Of a DNA stretch of 64,000 nucleotides, positions 34,513 through 46,048 are shown one piece after another. Under the pieces are notes generated by a model. The model ran no database searches. It saw only the letters and a list, made by a program, of their open reading frames with translations, and was not told the DNA's origin. Position numbers and translations under genes: made by a program. The number at the start of each line of letters is the position of its first letter. The stretch's first letter is position 1. Source of the stretch: Pezicula radicicola (taxonomy: Eukaryota; Ascomycota; Leotiomycetes; Helotiales; Dermateaceae); NCBI GenBank assembly GCA_003008705.1, contig PDUO01000036.1:381968-445967 (forward strand). The letters are read 5' to 3'.

Positions 34513-37500
34513 GTATCAACATGGCTGGAAACTTAGAGAGACACTAAATGTATTTTAGGGAGTAAACTCTACGAAAAGACCTCTTCCACCGTCGGCCTCA
34601 ATATTACCTCGATCACATAACATACCGGGTTCGTACATATGATTCACCAAGGACTAGTGCAAGATCCTGGCGAGGATATTTACTTGGAGGACATTGTTTT
34701 TTTTATAGCGCACTGAAAGGCACGGTATGTTTTGAAGGAAGGCGACCGTGATGGAATCAGACGAGGCCTTGAATTTCCGAGTGTGCTCAGCACTGCCATT
34801 ACGATACCCACCCTCGAAAGAGAAAGATCAATGGACTTTAGCCTGTGTACAATAGGCACGACTGTCCTTTCATAGCTATAATTACTCAGGTAAATATTGA
34901 GCTATTTCACGAACCTCTGAAGGCACAACTCAACAATGCTGAATTGGTGGTGTATCACGATGTCGTGGTGTCACAACAATAGCAACCTTCCCTATCAATC
35001 CTTAGTGTATGCTGATTGAGCACAGGACAAGCGAGACCTCCTTTGCTAATGATTTTACCATTACAACATAACAAGTCAATGCCTAAACGAGTGTTCTAGA
35101 CCTTTATTCAGACAGATGTCAAAAGGGCATTCTCCAAAAGTGCATGAAATTTGCCTCCCAAAACCTGCTTTTTAACGTTTGTTCGACTGTTTCCGGGCTC
35201 TGGTGTCCAGGCGATCGCATCTAGACGTCGCTAAGTTTCCGGGAAACACCTTGTCTATATCGTCTCGTCTATTCACGATCAGCCGGCAACCTTCCCACAC
35301 GGCACGTTTCTGAGATCTATCATGTCAATCTTGAAAGGGAAATAAAAAAGAGCTTGCTCCGCTAATAATTAATTTCGAATGACTTATTTTATTGCTGTCA
35401 GGTTGTCGGAGTTTTCAGCTATGGTGCTTGTGGCAAAACACGAGGACAGGGACACCAAGGAGGCTAGGGAGCGATCAGTGCGGGGCGGGCGGGAAAACCG
35501 CAGCAATAAGATAGCCATTTAAGGGACTTTTCACGAATCGAAATTGCTGAATGCCATTAGGCCCCCACACCCGTCTTCCAGGTTGGTGCAACCTTCGTTT
35601 CGGCTTCTTGGGCAATTATGGAAATATGGACCGCGCTGACGTCGGCAAGCTTTTGAATGTGGACAGCTCGGATTTATTATTTATGAAACGTATTACAGAT
35701 ACGGCGTGAAGTTTTTAGGTCTGGCACTGCTCTTGCAATAGCTACAGTACTTGAAATTGCGAATTTGAACGTATAGCACAAGTTGTGTTCCCGTTCTTTC
35801 TGCTTGGTTGTGAGAATGAGGGGTTTCCGTGGGGACCCCCAAAACTCATGAAGCACTGGTAGCGAGCAATGGACAATGCGCAAGATTAGCGGCATGGGTG
35901 GGAGTTGCAAAACTCTGGGAACAAGCCTCGAGTGGTTTTATCCGGCGACATCCGTATACCCAGGTTTTTTACTTTTACCACACCACAATTCGAGAAGGCT
36001 GATCGTCCAGGGGTACACTCTTCCACTGCGGGGAACGTTCTTTGTGGTGGATGAGGTCGTCAACAGGGCACAATTACGTGGCCAAGAGTCAAGAGCCCTG
36101 CAGGCGCGTGCATATGTGGCTTGTCTTTCCACTTAACGACTCGATATTATCTCGTAAACGCATTGTTCAACTGCTTTTCCGCAAATTCAACGAATAGTGG
36201 CCTGTATATCTTACGCCATACAAAGCTACTCCTTAACAGCTACGTCTTAATGAAGGTTTTTACGTCCGCGGTTGCTTAAGGATGAAGTCACGCTTCTTAA
36301 CTTCCAAGTAATCTTTGCCCCAGACGAAAATACCTAACCACTTACGAGCCACTTACACCACTGACGGCTACGCACAGATCCCGCTCACGTTCAGCCACTT
36401 GCGTTTCGCCTACCGGGTTGTCCAGCTCGGCTAATTGCGAATAAGAGATTCGCCTTAAGCGACGAGACCCTAACGTCACCCAATTGTCAAGCCCTGTGTC
36501 ATGCGAATCTAGAACACCTCCATCACCTCTTTTCTAAACGAAGCTATGATCGGGTAGTAAAAATCGGGACCATAACGGCGCTGTTACCTGCCACTGCTTT
36601 TCTTTTAATTTCCTTACCCGTCGAATCTATGGTCGTGGCAGGTGGGTGTGTGGTTACTACCTTATGTATGTACCATTATAGGCAACCACTACAACGTTGG
36701 CTAGGGCCTTACTCTACACTAGGATTTGGCACGGGCTTGAGACGCGCGTGGACGACGCCATCAATTGCATCTCTCAGATTCCCATCCTCGATCAAATTTC
36801 CATCTGACGAACGAGGGTTGCATGTTCACTTCTAGTGGCAACGAAAAAACCTGTATATTACAAGACTTGGACTCCTTTGCATTCAAGCATCAGTACTTCG
36901 TAATCTCAGTCCCGCTATGAGTGAGTAAGGTGGTAGGAGACTACTCTATAGTGTTTTGTAGTGTAATTGAGAGGAGTCGAACCCCTCAGATTCATGATGG
37001 CGAAAATATGACTGCCGTTGAATTCGGTGTCTCACTTCCACAAGGACGCCCAGGTTACCCACAATTTTGAGTTTTGACCTTTGAGTTTAAATTTACAGCA
37101 CCCAAATTTCGCCTGTTAATGAGACATTATTTACCTTTTTACGCGCCCCAACGCCCACACACCTGGGTCATCGAAGATTTTGAGACCTGCATGGGAAACC
37201 CTAACTGCCGAGTATTATAATTCAACCTACTGTAAGAGGAAAATCAAAGAAGAATGACTTTCGGGGGGGTGCATATTGCGAGGCCGAACGGCTCTATTTT
37301 CATAATTCAACACTAATAAAAACTATCTGCTGATGTCATTATGACAATGTGATATAATCCGTCCTAAAACAAAGAAAAGCCCAAGATCGGCACAAAAAAA
37401 AAGTCCGATACATAGCCAGGGGATGCGCCAAAATATCTACTACCCAGTCACTTTTTCGTCGTCTACCCTCGTACCGTCGTACCGTAGTCGTCCTTCAAAG

Positions 37501-37525
37501 ATGGTGATTCAGCGTAAATTCTGTC
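34513..37525. other. Intergenic, no gene seen
   Basis: About 3 kb with only short unconvincing ORFs on both strands. A stretch at about 36965-37000 resembles a tRNA T-arm on the minus strand but no complete cloverleaf can be drawn. Nothing else supportable. Confidence 0.5.
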
Positions 37526-37647
37526 TTATAGAAGACCGATGGTGACATCTCCCTTCACTCTGGCATAGAGATCGACCTACAAGTAAAATAACATTACTAC
37601 ATCAATCCAATAGTAACGTCTCCCTTCACCCTGGCATAGAGATCTAC
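37526..37647 (-). repeat. Duplicated 48-nt coding tail (two copies, 71 nt apart)
   Basis: Copy 1 is 37647..37600 and copy 2 is 37576..37529. Eight of sixteen codons differ silently and only the last codon changes the amino acid (Met to Leu). Confidence 0.85.
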
Positions 37648-38111
37648 CTCAACTTCAAGATCGAGCTCGATCTTGATCTTCAAACTACTGTCCCGACCCT
37701 CATCTCTGACCGGACGGTCCTTGATTCTTGACTCTCGAATAGCTCCAGTCCGGCCTCCCATATTGCCCGTCACACGCTCTCGTTCTGGTTGGTAACCGTT
37801 CACTTGGCTGTAGTTTGGTTGCGCCACCTGGTTTTGTTGTTGTGGTTGTGCTATGTTGGGTTGTTGACGGTTTTGGCGTGCGCGTTGCATGGTCCGTTGG
37901 CCTTGTTTTGGCGTTGGTTGTACAGGCTGTACTTCTTCTTCTTGCTCTCCATCGGTCTCTGATTGATACTCGTACGCGTTATCGTCCTCTTGGGTCTCCA
38001 TCTTCTTTTCTCTAAAATTTGACCATGCCAAATCAGTTTTAGATTCTTAAAATGCAGGAACCTGCAATGTGCAGTTTTGAGAAGAAGTATTAAAACTTAC
38101 CCGTCAGACAT
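37526..38111 (-). CDS. Disordered protein with conserved KGDVTI tail (copy 2), with duplicated last coding segment
   Basis: An 11-nt first exon (38111..38101, MSDG) splices over 89 nt to 38011..37597, giving 141 residues. The product is Gln/Asn/Arg-rich and disordered, with an acidic patch (TDGEQEEE), and ends KIKIELDLEVEVDLYARVKG followed by DVTIGLM. After this stop, 37576..37526 encodes VDLYARVKGDVTIGLL and a stop, a second copy of the tail. A donor (GAG|GTAGAT, intron 37647..37577, 71 nt, acceptor CTTGTAG) joins the body to this second copy in phase 0. Retained and spliced mRNAs would therefore give proteins differing only in the final residue. The tail is homologous to that of the 33838 gene. 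Function unknown. Confidence 0.75.
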
Positions 38112-39440
38112 GGTGATTTCAGGGTACCAAGGTGGTGCCTCAATGGGTGTGAGTGGGCGACAAATGATTGGTCAAGGGGGAGGAGCTGATGTAAGAAACT
38201 TGTGATTGTGAATGGGGGGCAAAAAAAAACACTTGATGGTTTGTATGTCTAAAACTACTTCTAACGAGCTGTATTTATGAATGCAAGTTCAACTGTGACG
38301 CTCCAAAGTACGTCATTTCCTCACTTGGCCTCACCAGCCTCAACATCAAACGTCGAGAAAGAAAAACTTGGTCATGATCGTGGCAACACCAGGCTGAAGC
38401 TGTTTCCAATGTAAGGGCATGGATGCTTCAGAAAACTTGAAAGTGTGGAGGAAAGCGTAGCACCGTACTGGTAGGAGGTAGCTTTGGATTACCTGAGCTC
38501 CTGACCTAACGACAGCTCCCCTGTCGGTATCTGCGTCATAAGAAATGGGGGATGCGAGGCCATCTCCTCTAGACTCGGGCCTCTCAGGACTCCGTTTTCT
38601 ATTACGAGAAAGAGGAAGATCACATCACAGCGTTACAGTAAGTAACAACGTACACGCAACATGGTTTGTGCTCGCAGCTCGCGGATTTACAGTACCCAGT
38701 AAGTGATCTGCACACCCCTCGCAATTTATGAACTCAAATTTCACCATACCTTTTAGCGGTCCCACTTGATATGCGACGCAATTCGGACGTGCTTCGGTTG
38801 CTTGTTTCCTTTTGGGCCTTTGCCGCCGACTTTGGATGAAGACACTCCCATTGCACTGACCAGTTTCAGACCCCACGTGATGTCACTCTGGAGACCCCCT
38901 TCTAGGATGAAGCGAGCATAGTACTTCATATGGCAAAGTGCTCTGTTTATGTGTTAACATGGTATTTCGTCAGATTGTGGCTGCCTCGAGATGGGAAAGC
39001 TTCGAAGATCTGGACCACTAAGAGGTAGCAGATCTACAGAGTATTTTTTGAGAAAATTGGGCTGTTGCTGCCTCACTCAGTAGGCCCTGACGACTCTCAG
39101 TTCCATATTATTACCTCAACACTTGCCACAAATCCTCTACAGGGCTAAAAAAATCATTTTCCAGTACTGTACTGTCTGCGGCGAAGCCCATCCCACCACC
39201 GATGTGAGTCCATCTACAGTTTGACCGGTTCTACAGGTAAGAAGCGATCCAAATCCCCTCGAGCATTGAGATATGTGACACACGACACTTCAACGATTCT
39301 CGAGACATAGTAGAGATGAACGATCACTGCTTCTGACGTTCATTCGTCGAAGTGCATAGCTTCTTTTACATGTGTCCGAGTAACGATTCAAGCAAGGACT
39401 GACATGAAATAGTGACAGGTCTTAACTCCTAATCAGAATC
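38112..39440. other. Intergenic, no gene seen
   Basis: Upstream flanks of two divergent genes (38111 minus, 39441 plus). ORFs are short and unlike any family. Confidence 0.5.
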
Positions 39441-40197
39441 ATGCCTTTGGGTATTATCACCTCGATAGCAGCCTGCCCTGCCATTATTGGGACGACGGAA
39501 GCAATCAGACAAGGCCAGAAACAGAATGCAAGACAAGGACATCGTGGACGCAAGTCTAATATCCAGGTCTCTTGTTCTGATCCTTCTCGGAAAGCGCGTG
39601 ATATAAATGGAGGTGTGGTAGTCCTGAAAGACAAAAAGGTAAACGCTCTTCCTCCCTTCCCCTTCAAGCATGCAGGAAACTTCAGTGCACTTTGCAAGAT
39701 CACAACAGAAGGCTAACGTGTATTGTTCTTCGTTTAAGCTCTATATCACAAATGTGAACCCGAAAGCCAAGTTCGCAAACGACGAGGGCGAATTTCAGTA
39801 CGACCCTGGACATCTATTCGCAGGATACTTCTTTCCATTCCCTGATAAGGCGTGGGGTCGTAAAGGCGATGGATACGTATCAACGATCCAAGATGATCCT
39901 CCACAACTCAACTGGATTTACGTCGACAAAGATACCTACGAAGTGAAATATGGGCTTCGAGTAGATGCCGAACCACATCTCGTTGGACCTTGGAACTGCA
40001 CGCCTATTGATAAACGACTTACATTTGATGGATGGGAAGGGTTTACAGTTGTGGAACAGGAGGAAGATGTTTGGCAGCTTTACTTTGATGTGGATGATGA
40101 TGGGTTGAATGAGAAAGTGCCGCTTTATAAACGGATAATGGAAGTTGAGTTGATGAGGAAGGAGATGAGGTTTCGAAAGGGTGATAACCCTCTTTAA
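39441..40197 (+). CDS. Conserved fungal hypothetical protein
   Basis: Exons are 39441..39638 and 39739..40197, giving 218 residues, phase 0, 100-nt intron (acceptor TTTAAG). The N terminus is short and hydrophobic (MPLGIITSIAACPAIIG), followed by a basic stretch (RQGQKQNARQGHRGRKSN). The C-terminal 150 residues look like a compact domain with DPPQLNWIYVDKDTYEVKYG, VGPWNCTPIDKRLTFDGWEG and an acidic LYFDVDDDGLNEK loop that resembles a metal-binding turn. I have the impression of a widespread ascomycete family without assigned function. It lies within the run of hydrophilic repeat proteins, and the association may be meaningful. Confidence 0.75.
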
Positions 40198-41256
40198 AAG
40201 ATTGTCTGCTGGCGTAAGGTATGGTTTGGGTGGGTGGGAATGATACCAGTCTTTGTGGTTTGGCGTTCACTTATCTCAAACTGCATAGTTTTATTTTGAG
40301 AACTAAAGATGTTGATTCTCCGTTCCCTCATGAATTTCCCCTTAGGTGAAGCTGAATGAGTGAATCAATCAACTTCAGTAGACTTTTGCCCAGAGTGCTA
40401 ACGAAAAACACGCTGAAAACCTACCTACCTGAAGGTGCTATCACAAGATGAATCACAGTTATTGCTGAGTTCACTCCCACGAGAAACGAACTTTTATCGA
40501 CAAACGTCGACCATCTTTGAAGACATTCCAGAATGGACCCCATGATTATTTATCTATATCCACCCTTCAAAACTGACTGCCGTAGGGGCCAGGCCCTAAA
40601 GGCCACCTCTCAAGGCTCAAGTTCCCAACAGTGATCCACTTCCCCAAAGAGACCCCATGCTCACCGCACCTCATCTGAACAGCACCAGCAGGGCCGCATG
40701 AAACCAAAAACCATACGTAGGATGCAGCTCTGGCATACTGCATAAGCTAAGGATACTCTACGATCGTCGATGCCAAAAATCAAGATTCTGTAGCTTCCAA
40801 GGTGTACCATGTGGTTGTATCCCGCCTGACACCCCCCTTTACGAAAGTAGGAACCTCCCTACAAACGCTTCCCTGAGCTCAAAGCCTTAGCCACATCACC
40901 ATGACCCTTCCCTCCCTCCTCGCTAATGTCCAAAATACGTCATATTAACAGGTAGGCAGTCTTTCGTAGTGTGCTTCGTAACCCAAAGCTACCTTACCCA
41001 AAGCTACCTTACATCAACGATGGACGGGATCTCCTGTAAGTAATCAATTTCTTGGAAATTTCATGCACTACGAAAAAAGATCATCTTTTCCAAATCTCCA
41101 TACTTCCCGCGAAGTAACCTCAGCCACCTTTTTGTGTCCAAAAAAAGTCAATACAGCAGAAATTCGGAACGAAACGAAAAAAAAGATCCAAACTCCTCCT
41201 TCCTTCTCATAGCCCTAATCTAAGCCGACTCGGAAGACACAACCGTAGTCGTCATC
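40198..41256. other. Intergenic, no gene seen
   Basis: No ORF with support. Contains the 3' flank of the gene ending at 40197 and the promoter side of the small gene at 41257. Confidence 0.5.
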
Positions 41257-41598
41257 ATGGAAGCCGCAAAGAAAAAGGCAAGCGAGTATTATCAGGCTAC
41301 TATGCGGTGGATTGAAGATACATATCTTCATTACTTTGGAGAGAATAGGACTTCGTATGGAGTTAAAGGTTTGTCTTATTTTCTTTACTGATTCTGAAAT
41401 TATAAACTTAACTCGCTTACTTACACTTCTTCACTTGATAAAGAATCTTTAAAGAAGACCGAAGTCACTGGTAATAAAGACGTCGATGGTATCCAGAGGA
41501 ACGTCGGTGAGACCGTTGGGAATACATTTGGTGCTGGTCAGCCTGGAGAGGCTGTTGGTACTGGAGTAGACAGGGGAGTTTTGAGGGGGAATGTTTAG
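41257..41598 (+). CDS. Small hydrophilic protein (88 aa)
   Basis: Exons are 41257..41368 and 41444..41598 with a 75-nt intron, phase 1. It starts MEAAKKKASEYYQATMRWIE, a helix-like segment with aromatic residues. It then becomes Gly/Asn/Val-rich (DVDGIQRNVGETVGNTFGAG), reminiscent of the 11-mer pattern in the protein at 31504. There is no signal peptide or membrane span. Not recognised as a named family; probably another small LEA/hydrophilin-like member of this cluster. The ORF falls below simple size filters because of its intron. Confidence 0.65.
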
Positions 41599-41837
41599 GG
41601 GGCTGGGAAATGGAAAGGAATGGAGTATTGGGGACATTTTGAGATACCCGGTGGAATTTGGTCAACTTTTTGGGCTTTAGTTTGATAGAGTAGAGTGGCC
41701 GAAGAGGTTTAATGATTTATGTTATTACTACGACGCTGCTTAATAACCTATTCTAATGACAAAAATAACACGAACCTGCCGAAACTACCAAAACTTGCTA
41801 GCAAAGTGATAACTATAAATGGACCTCCCATCAACCC

Positions 41838-44309
41838 TCAACCTCGACGTGTGAAAGGAATAGCACTAGAAATTGATCCTGCCCACGTTTTGGGCTGTTG
41901 CTCTGTAGCAGTTATTTCTTTGCTTTCTGGCGCAATCTCCTCTTCTTTCACCGTCTCACCTTCCTTAATCGCTTCGTCTCCTGGACTCGTCTTCTCCGTT
42001 TTGCTCTTTCCCTTGAAAGGATTCGGAGTCACTTTAGAAAGGGCCTGCCAAGTAGTTGAAGCTGGGGTTGACTTTGCTATTTCCTCCGTCTCTGCTGAGG
42101 CAGGCTTCTCCCCTGCTATCGCCTCCTGGTCTCTGGGAGTTTTCTCTTCTTTGTTACTCGTTCCCTTGAAAGGGTTTGGTGTAACTTTGGAAATGGTCTG
42201 CCAGTAAGTAGACTTTTGTTCTGCAGTCTTAGGTTCCTCACTGTCATTTGTAGTCTCAGTTGCCTCTGGTTGCGTCGCTTCTACTCCTTTGGGCTTTCCC
42301 TCGTCTTTGGGCTTTCCCGCTTCTTTTGGAATATCCTCAGGTTTAGTCGTTCCCTTGAAAGGGTTGGCATAAGAGAGAGCTCCCCAAGCAATAGACCGTT
42401 GTGTTGCCTTCCTAGCCTCCTCCTTCTCCTCTTTCGTAGGTTCATCTTGTGAGATTGCTTCTCCCTCCTTCGAAGATTCTTCTTTTGACATCGTCTCCTC
42501 TTCTCCAGCGGTACCCTCAACTTGCAACACAGGCACAAACACAGGAGCAGGCGCATCCAAAGCCTCCTTAAAAACCTCATCCTCTGGTAGCGGAACACCC
42601 AAAGCCCTCTGCAAACTCTCATCATCAATATCATCATGCGGCAAATTCTGCCACTTCAAAATCTCCTGCAGCTGCATCTCATCCTCAATCGGACCCTCAG
42701 GGACAGAAACACTAGGAGACCTACTCCTAACCTTCCCATCATCATCAAAAAGTTTAGTCTCGGACTCCATGGCAGAAACCTCTTCTTTTCCCGGTAAATG
42801 TTCGTCCACGACTTTCCTCGGATCAAGTTTCGTCCATTCAATAACCAAATTTCCAGCCGATCTTAACATATGCTCATACCCATCATTCCTCAAAGGTAGA
42901 AACATACTACAATGAGCCTCGATCTCCGTCTTAGCCTTCGTATTTGGTATTTCCCTAAAGATCCTCCCACTCCCAGTCCCATCATCAATCTTCTTCCCCT
43001 GAGTCTCAAACCCCTCCCCCTCAACAGGAACAGCACAAAAAGTCCTCCTAGGAACAAAATACCCACCACTCCAATACCCATTCTCCCCAAGACTAGTATA
43101 AAAATCCACAACCCCAATCCCCTTCAACCCCTCCAACCTATCCAACCTCCCCTTCAACTGCGCAGTTTTCATCAAAGCCCCAACAAACTTCAAATGACTA
43201 GCCATCCAAGTAAATCCCTCCCCTAAACTATCACGACTCACATAAGTTAAACCCTGAGAAACACCCTGCGATACATTCTCCCGATTAATCTTAAACAGAT
43301 TCTCGCGATTTACTTTGGAGAGTGCGTTTTGGATTTCTGCGCGGTGCATATAGGCTGTTACTCCTCCTGCTATAATAGCACCAGCTGTTCCTGTTCGTGC
43401 AGCTAGAGCTTGCCATTTTCTCCAACTGGAAGCTTGGGATGCGATAACTGCACCTCCTGCTACTGAAGCTGCTGAACTAGCTGATACTCCTGCGGATGCG
43501 CCAGCTGAGGATGCTCCGAGTGTAGATGCTGAGCCGGCTCCTGCGAGGGAAGAGGAGACTGCTGAGATGATATTCCAGTATCCGCTTACATTTTGGTATT
43601 GAGAGAAGGCACCGTAGGCGAACATTGAACGGGAAAGTCCGTTGTAGGGTGTGTCGAAGGCGAGGACGCCTTGGATTAAGGGGAACATTAGTTTGGTGGT
43701 AGGATCGGGGGAGATGGGACCGTTGTCTAGGACTGTAAAGAGGGTGTCTGCTGCTACGAAACCTCTGTAATATATTGTTAGATGCTTTTACCTTTGGTCT
43801 AATTTCCGCTGGCTGAGGGAGGTTGAAAATGTTACGCACCCCATAGAATGAGCTACTAGAATTACGTTAACCGACGGATTGAGAATTGCTTGTGGTGTCG
43901 CTGCATCTCTCTCGAGATCTGTAACTTGATCTTGAAGCCTGAACTCCTCATCAGCTTCTGTCCATTCCACATTTTTTTTATTCTTAACAATCATACCATT
44001 CCCGAAAAGTGGTTGCACAAGCAGCCAAATCACCTCTCGTTTCGTACTTGGGATATATCCTCGTCTGCACACTAAGATCTTCACGTTTCTCCGCAACAAT
44101 CCTTTTCAAATCCTATCATCATATAAAAAATTAGTACCATAATCTTCCCGTCTTAAATGAAAAATATCAACTCTTCTTGAAGAAATAAAAAAGATATTAC
44201 AAACCTCAGGGAATCCGTAAAATGTTTCCTCATCCCCCTTAAACCCATGTATAAAACACAACAACAAAGTCTTCTTCCCCATCTTATCCGTCATCCTACC
44301 CAAAACCAC
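41838..44309 (-). CDS. Serine hydrolase (DUF676/lipase-like) with repeated W..PNPFKG tail
   Basis: Minus-strand exons are 44309..44205, 44112..43997, 43938..43840 and 43764..41838; 748 residues, all phases consistent. The N terminus holds an alpha/beta-hydrolase core: LLLCFIHGFKGDEETFYGFP (oxyanion-side motif), RIYPKYETRGDLAACATTF, and the nucleophile elbow VAHSMGG (serine about 104). A Gly/Ala/Ser-rich hydrophobic stretch follows, which may insert in a membrane. The last roughly 250 residues are Lys/Glu/Pro-rich and disordered, with four spaced motifs: SIAWGALSYANPFKG, STYWQTISKVTPNPFKG, STTWQALSKVTPNPFKG and a divergent KTWAGSISSAIPFTRRG at the very end. Similar hydrolase cores occur in fungal lipid and protein esterases. 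The repeated tail suggests docking to a multivalent partner, which is inference. Confidence 0.85.
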
Positions 44310-46048
44310 CTAGAAAGACTTAGATTCCGTACAGTATAGTAGTAACTTTGTATTAAAAAACCAGAATAAGAATAGTGAAGTAATCCCTGATCGACAATAA
44401 TACCGTCCAAAACAAACTGAGATCGTATTCAGAATCCGACTTAGTAAGTGATCAAAATTTCCTACTTGGTTTTGTCCGTACAGTAGTAGTGGTAATGAAA
44501 AGTAGCACGTTCACTGCACTCGTACCTCGAACAAAAAACCAAATACATCTAACAAATTTGCCCCTCCAAAAGCTCTAAGAACCCTTGAAAAAAAATTAAA
44601 GAATTCCTGATAAGATGACACCCACTCACCCCTCGACCAAACTTCCACTCATACTGCCACGGGTCCCTCTCCTCTCCAGAACACAAACGCAATAATCCAA
44701 GAACCAAACCTAAACACAAACACCCATCCAGATCACCGACAAGGATCTACAGATCGACAAATCGACCCGTCTCTCAGAGGCGAAAAATAATCCATGCAAC
44801 AAAATAAACAGCCACTCCGTCATACTTTCATACTTCCCCATCAGTAAGTGGCGAAAAAAAAGTCTCTCTCTTCTCTCTACTTCAGACGGGACAGAGAAAA
44901 CAACCAAGTAAGGTGTGGCTTATGACTTAAACCTCTCACACCTCTCAAACCTTCTTTTCCCCTCAAGATCCCTCCCTCATGTTGCCACAGCAGTAGTACA
45001 GTAGTACGAAAGTAAAACGCCCGAACCGAAAACCTGGGATAATAAAAAAACCTTGGAAATTCTAAATTCCCGATAGGAAAAAAAGAATGATAGGAAACTC
45101 CCTGTTGCTGACTGTGCATGAAACGAAAAAACGCATGCATGACATACACATACCTCCCTCCATAAGAAAAAAGGAATCTCGCATATGTCATGGCTCCTCT
45201 TTTATTTTATTTTTATTTGGTCCACCCGCCCGCTCGCTCGCTCGCTTTGAATATACGGAGGTATATGACGTATAGTTCGTTTGGTTTGAGAAAAACAAAA
45301 CGGTGGGGTGGGGTGGGGTACTCCAGACGTATGCGTGGCGTTCAGCATGACAGGTAAACTAGATCTAAAGTAGGAAGGGAAGAGGTATATCTGTTTTATT
45401 TTCCGTGATAAACTAGCTATAGTAGTAGCTATCACGGCTGTAATCATGCGAGACTTTATGAAGTTTAAGTGCTGGTAGTAAGTGGTGTGGGGAGTGGGAA
45501 GATACTTCCGTATTGAGATGACGCAAGATCGAGATGGATGGAGATTCTATGGATAATCTGGTGATTCTGATGTAGAAGTTTAGGGTTTGGTATGGAGGTT
45601 TTGGTGTGGAGGGCGGCTTGCTCGCTCGTGAGGTAATGGCATGCTTTTTGCGGAGAGCTCGGATATGTGTCTTTGTTTTGTAAGGAGCGAGTTGGGATGG
45701 AGATTGATAGAGGTTGGGGGGTTTGTTTACATAAGAAGGTGGGGAGGGAGATGAAGAAGCTTGTGATTTTCGAAAGGTTATGAATTTCGAATCTTTGAAG
45801 TTGGAAGCTTCAAATTTAGAATCTCCAAAGACCACAGCAAATAGTTCAAAATAATAATTCAGACAGTGTAGAACAACTTTTTGATATGCAAAAACTATCA
45901 CACAAACAAAAAACTAGACTATTAAAACTAAATCCAAGAAAAGACGAACCGCCTCCCATGTCATATCATTCAATCATTATGTCCAATCTACCAGATCAGT
46001 CATTCATAAAAGAAAAAAACCAAAACCAGAAGAAAAACAACCTCCTAA
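44310..46048. other. Intergenic with short simple repeats
   Basis: No supportable gene. It holds (ctcg)n-like sequence at about 45227-45246 and ggggt repeats at 45303-45320. A 162-codon minus-strand ORF (45413..45901) is Ser/Pro-rich and not family-like. It forms the upstream side of the hydrolase gene and the 3' flank of the LEA-like gene. Confidence 0.5.

Noticed and set aside
36961..37040. tRNA-like T-arm (ggggTTCGActcct) on the minus strand
   Set aside because: Only the T-arm fits. No anticodon stem with a 7-base loop or matching acceptor stem could be drawn.
45413..45901. 162-codon minus-strand ORF
   Set aside because: Ser/Pro-rich without domain, no neighbouring exon or clear start context. 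Likely non-coding.
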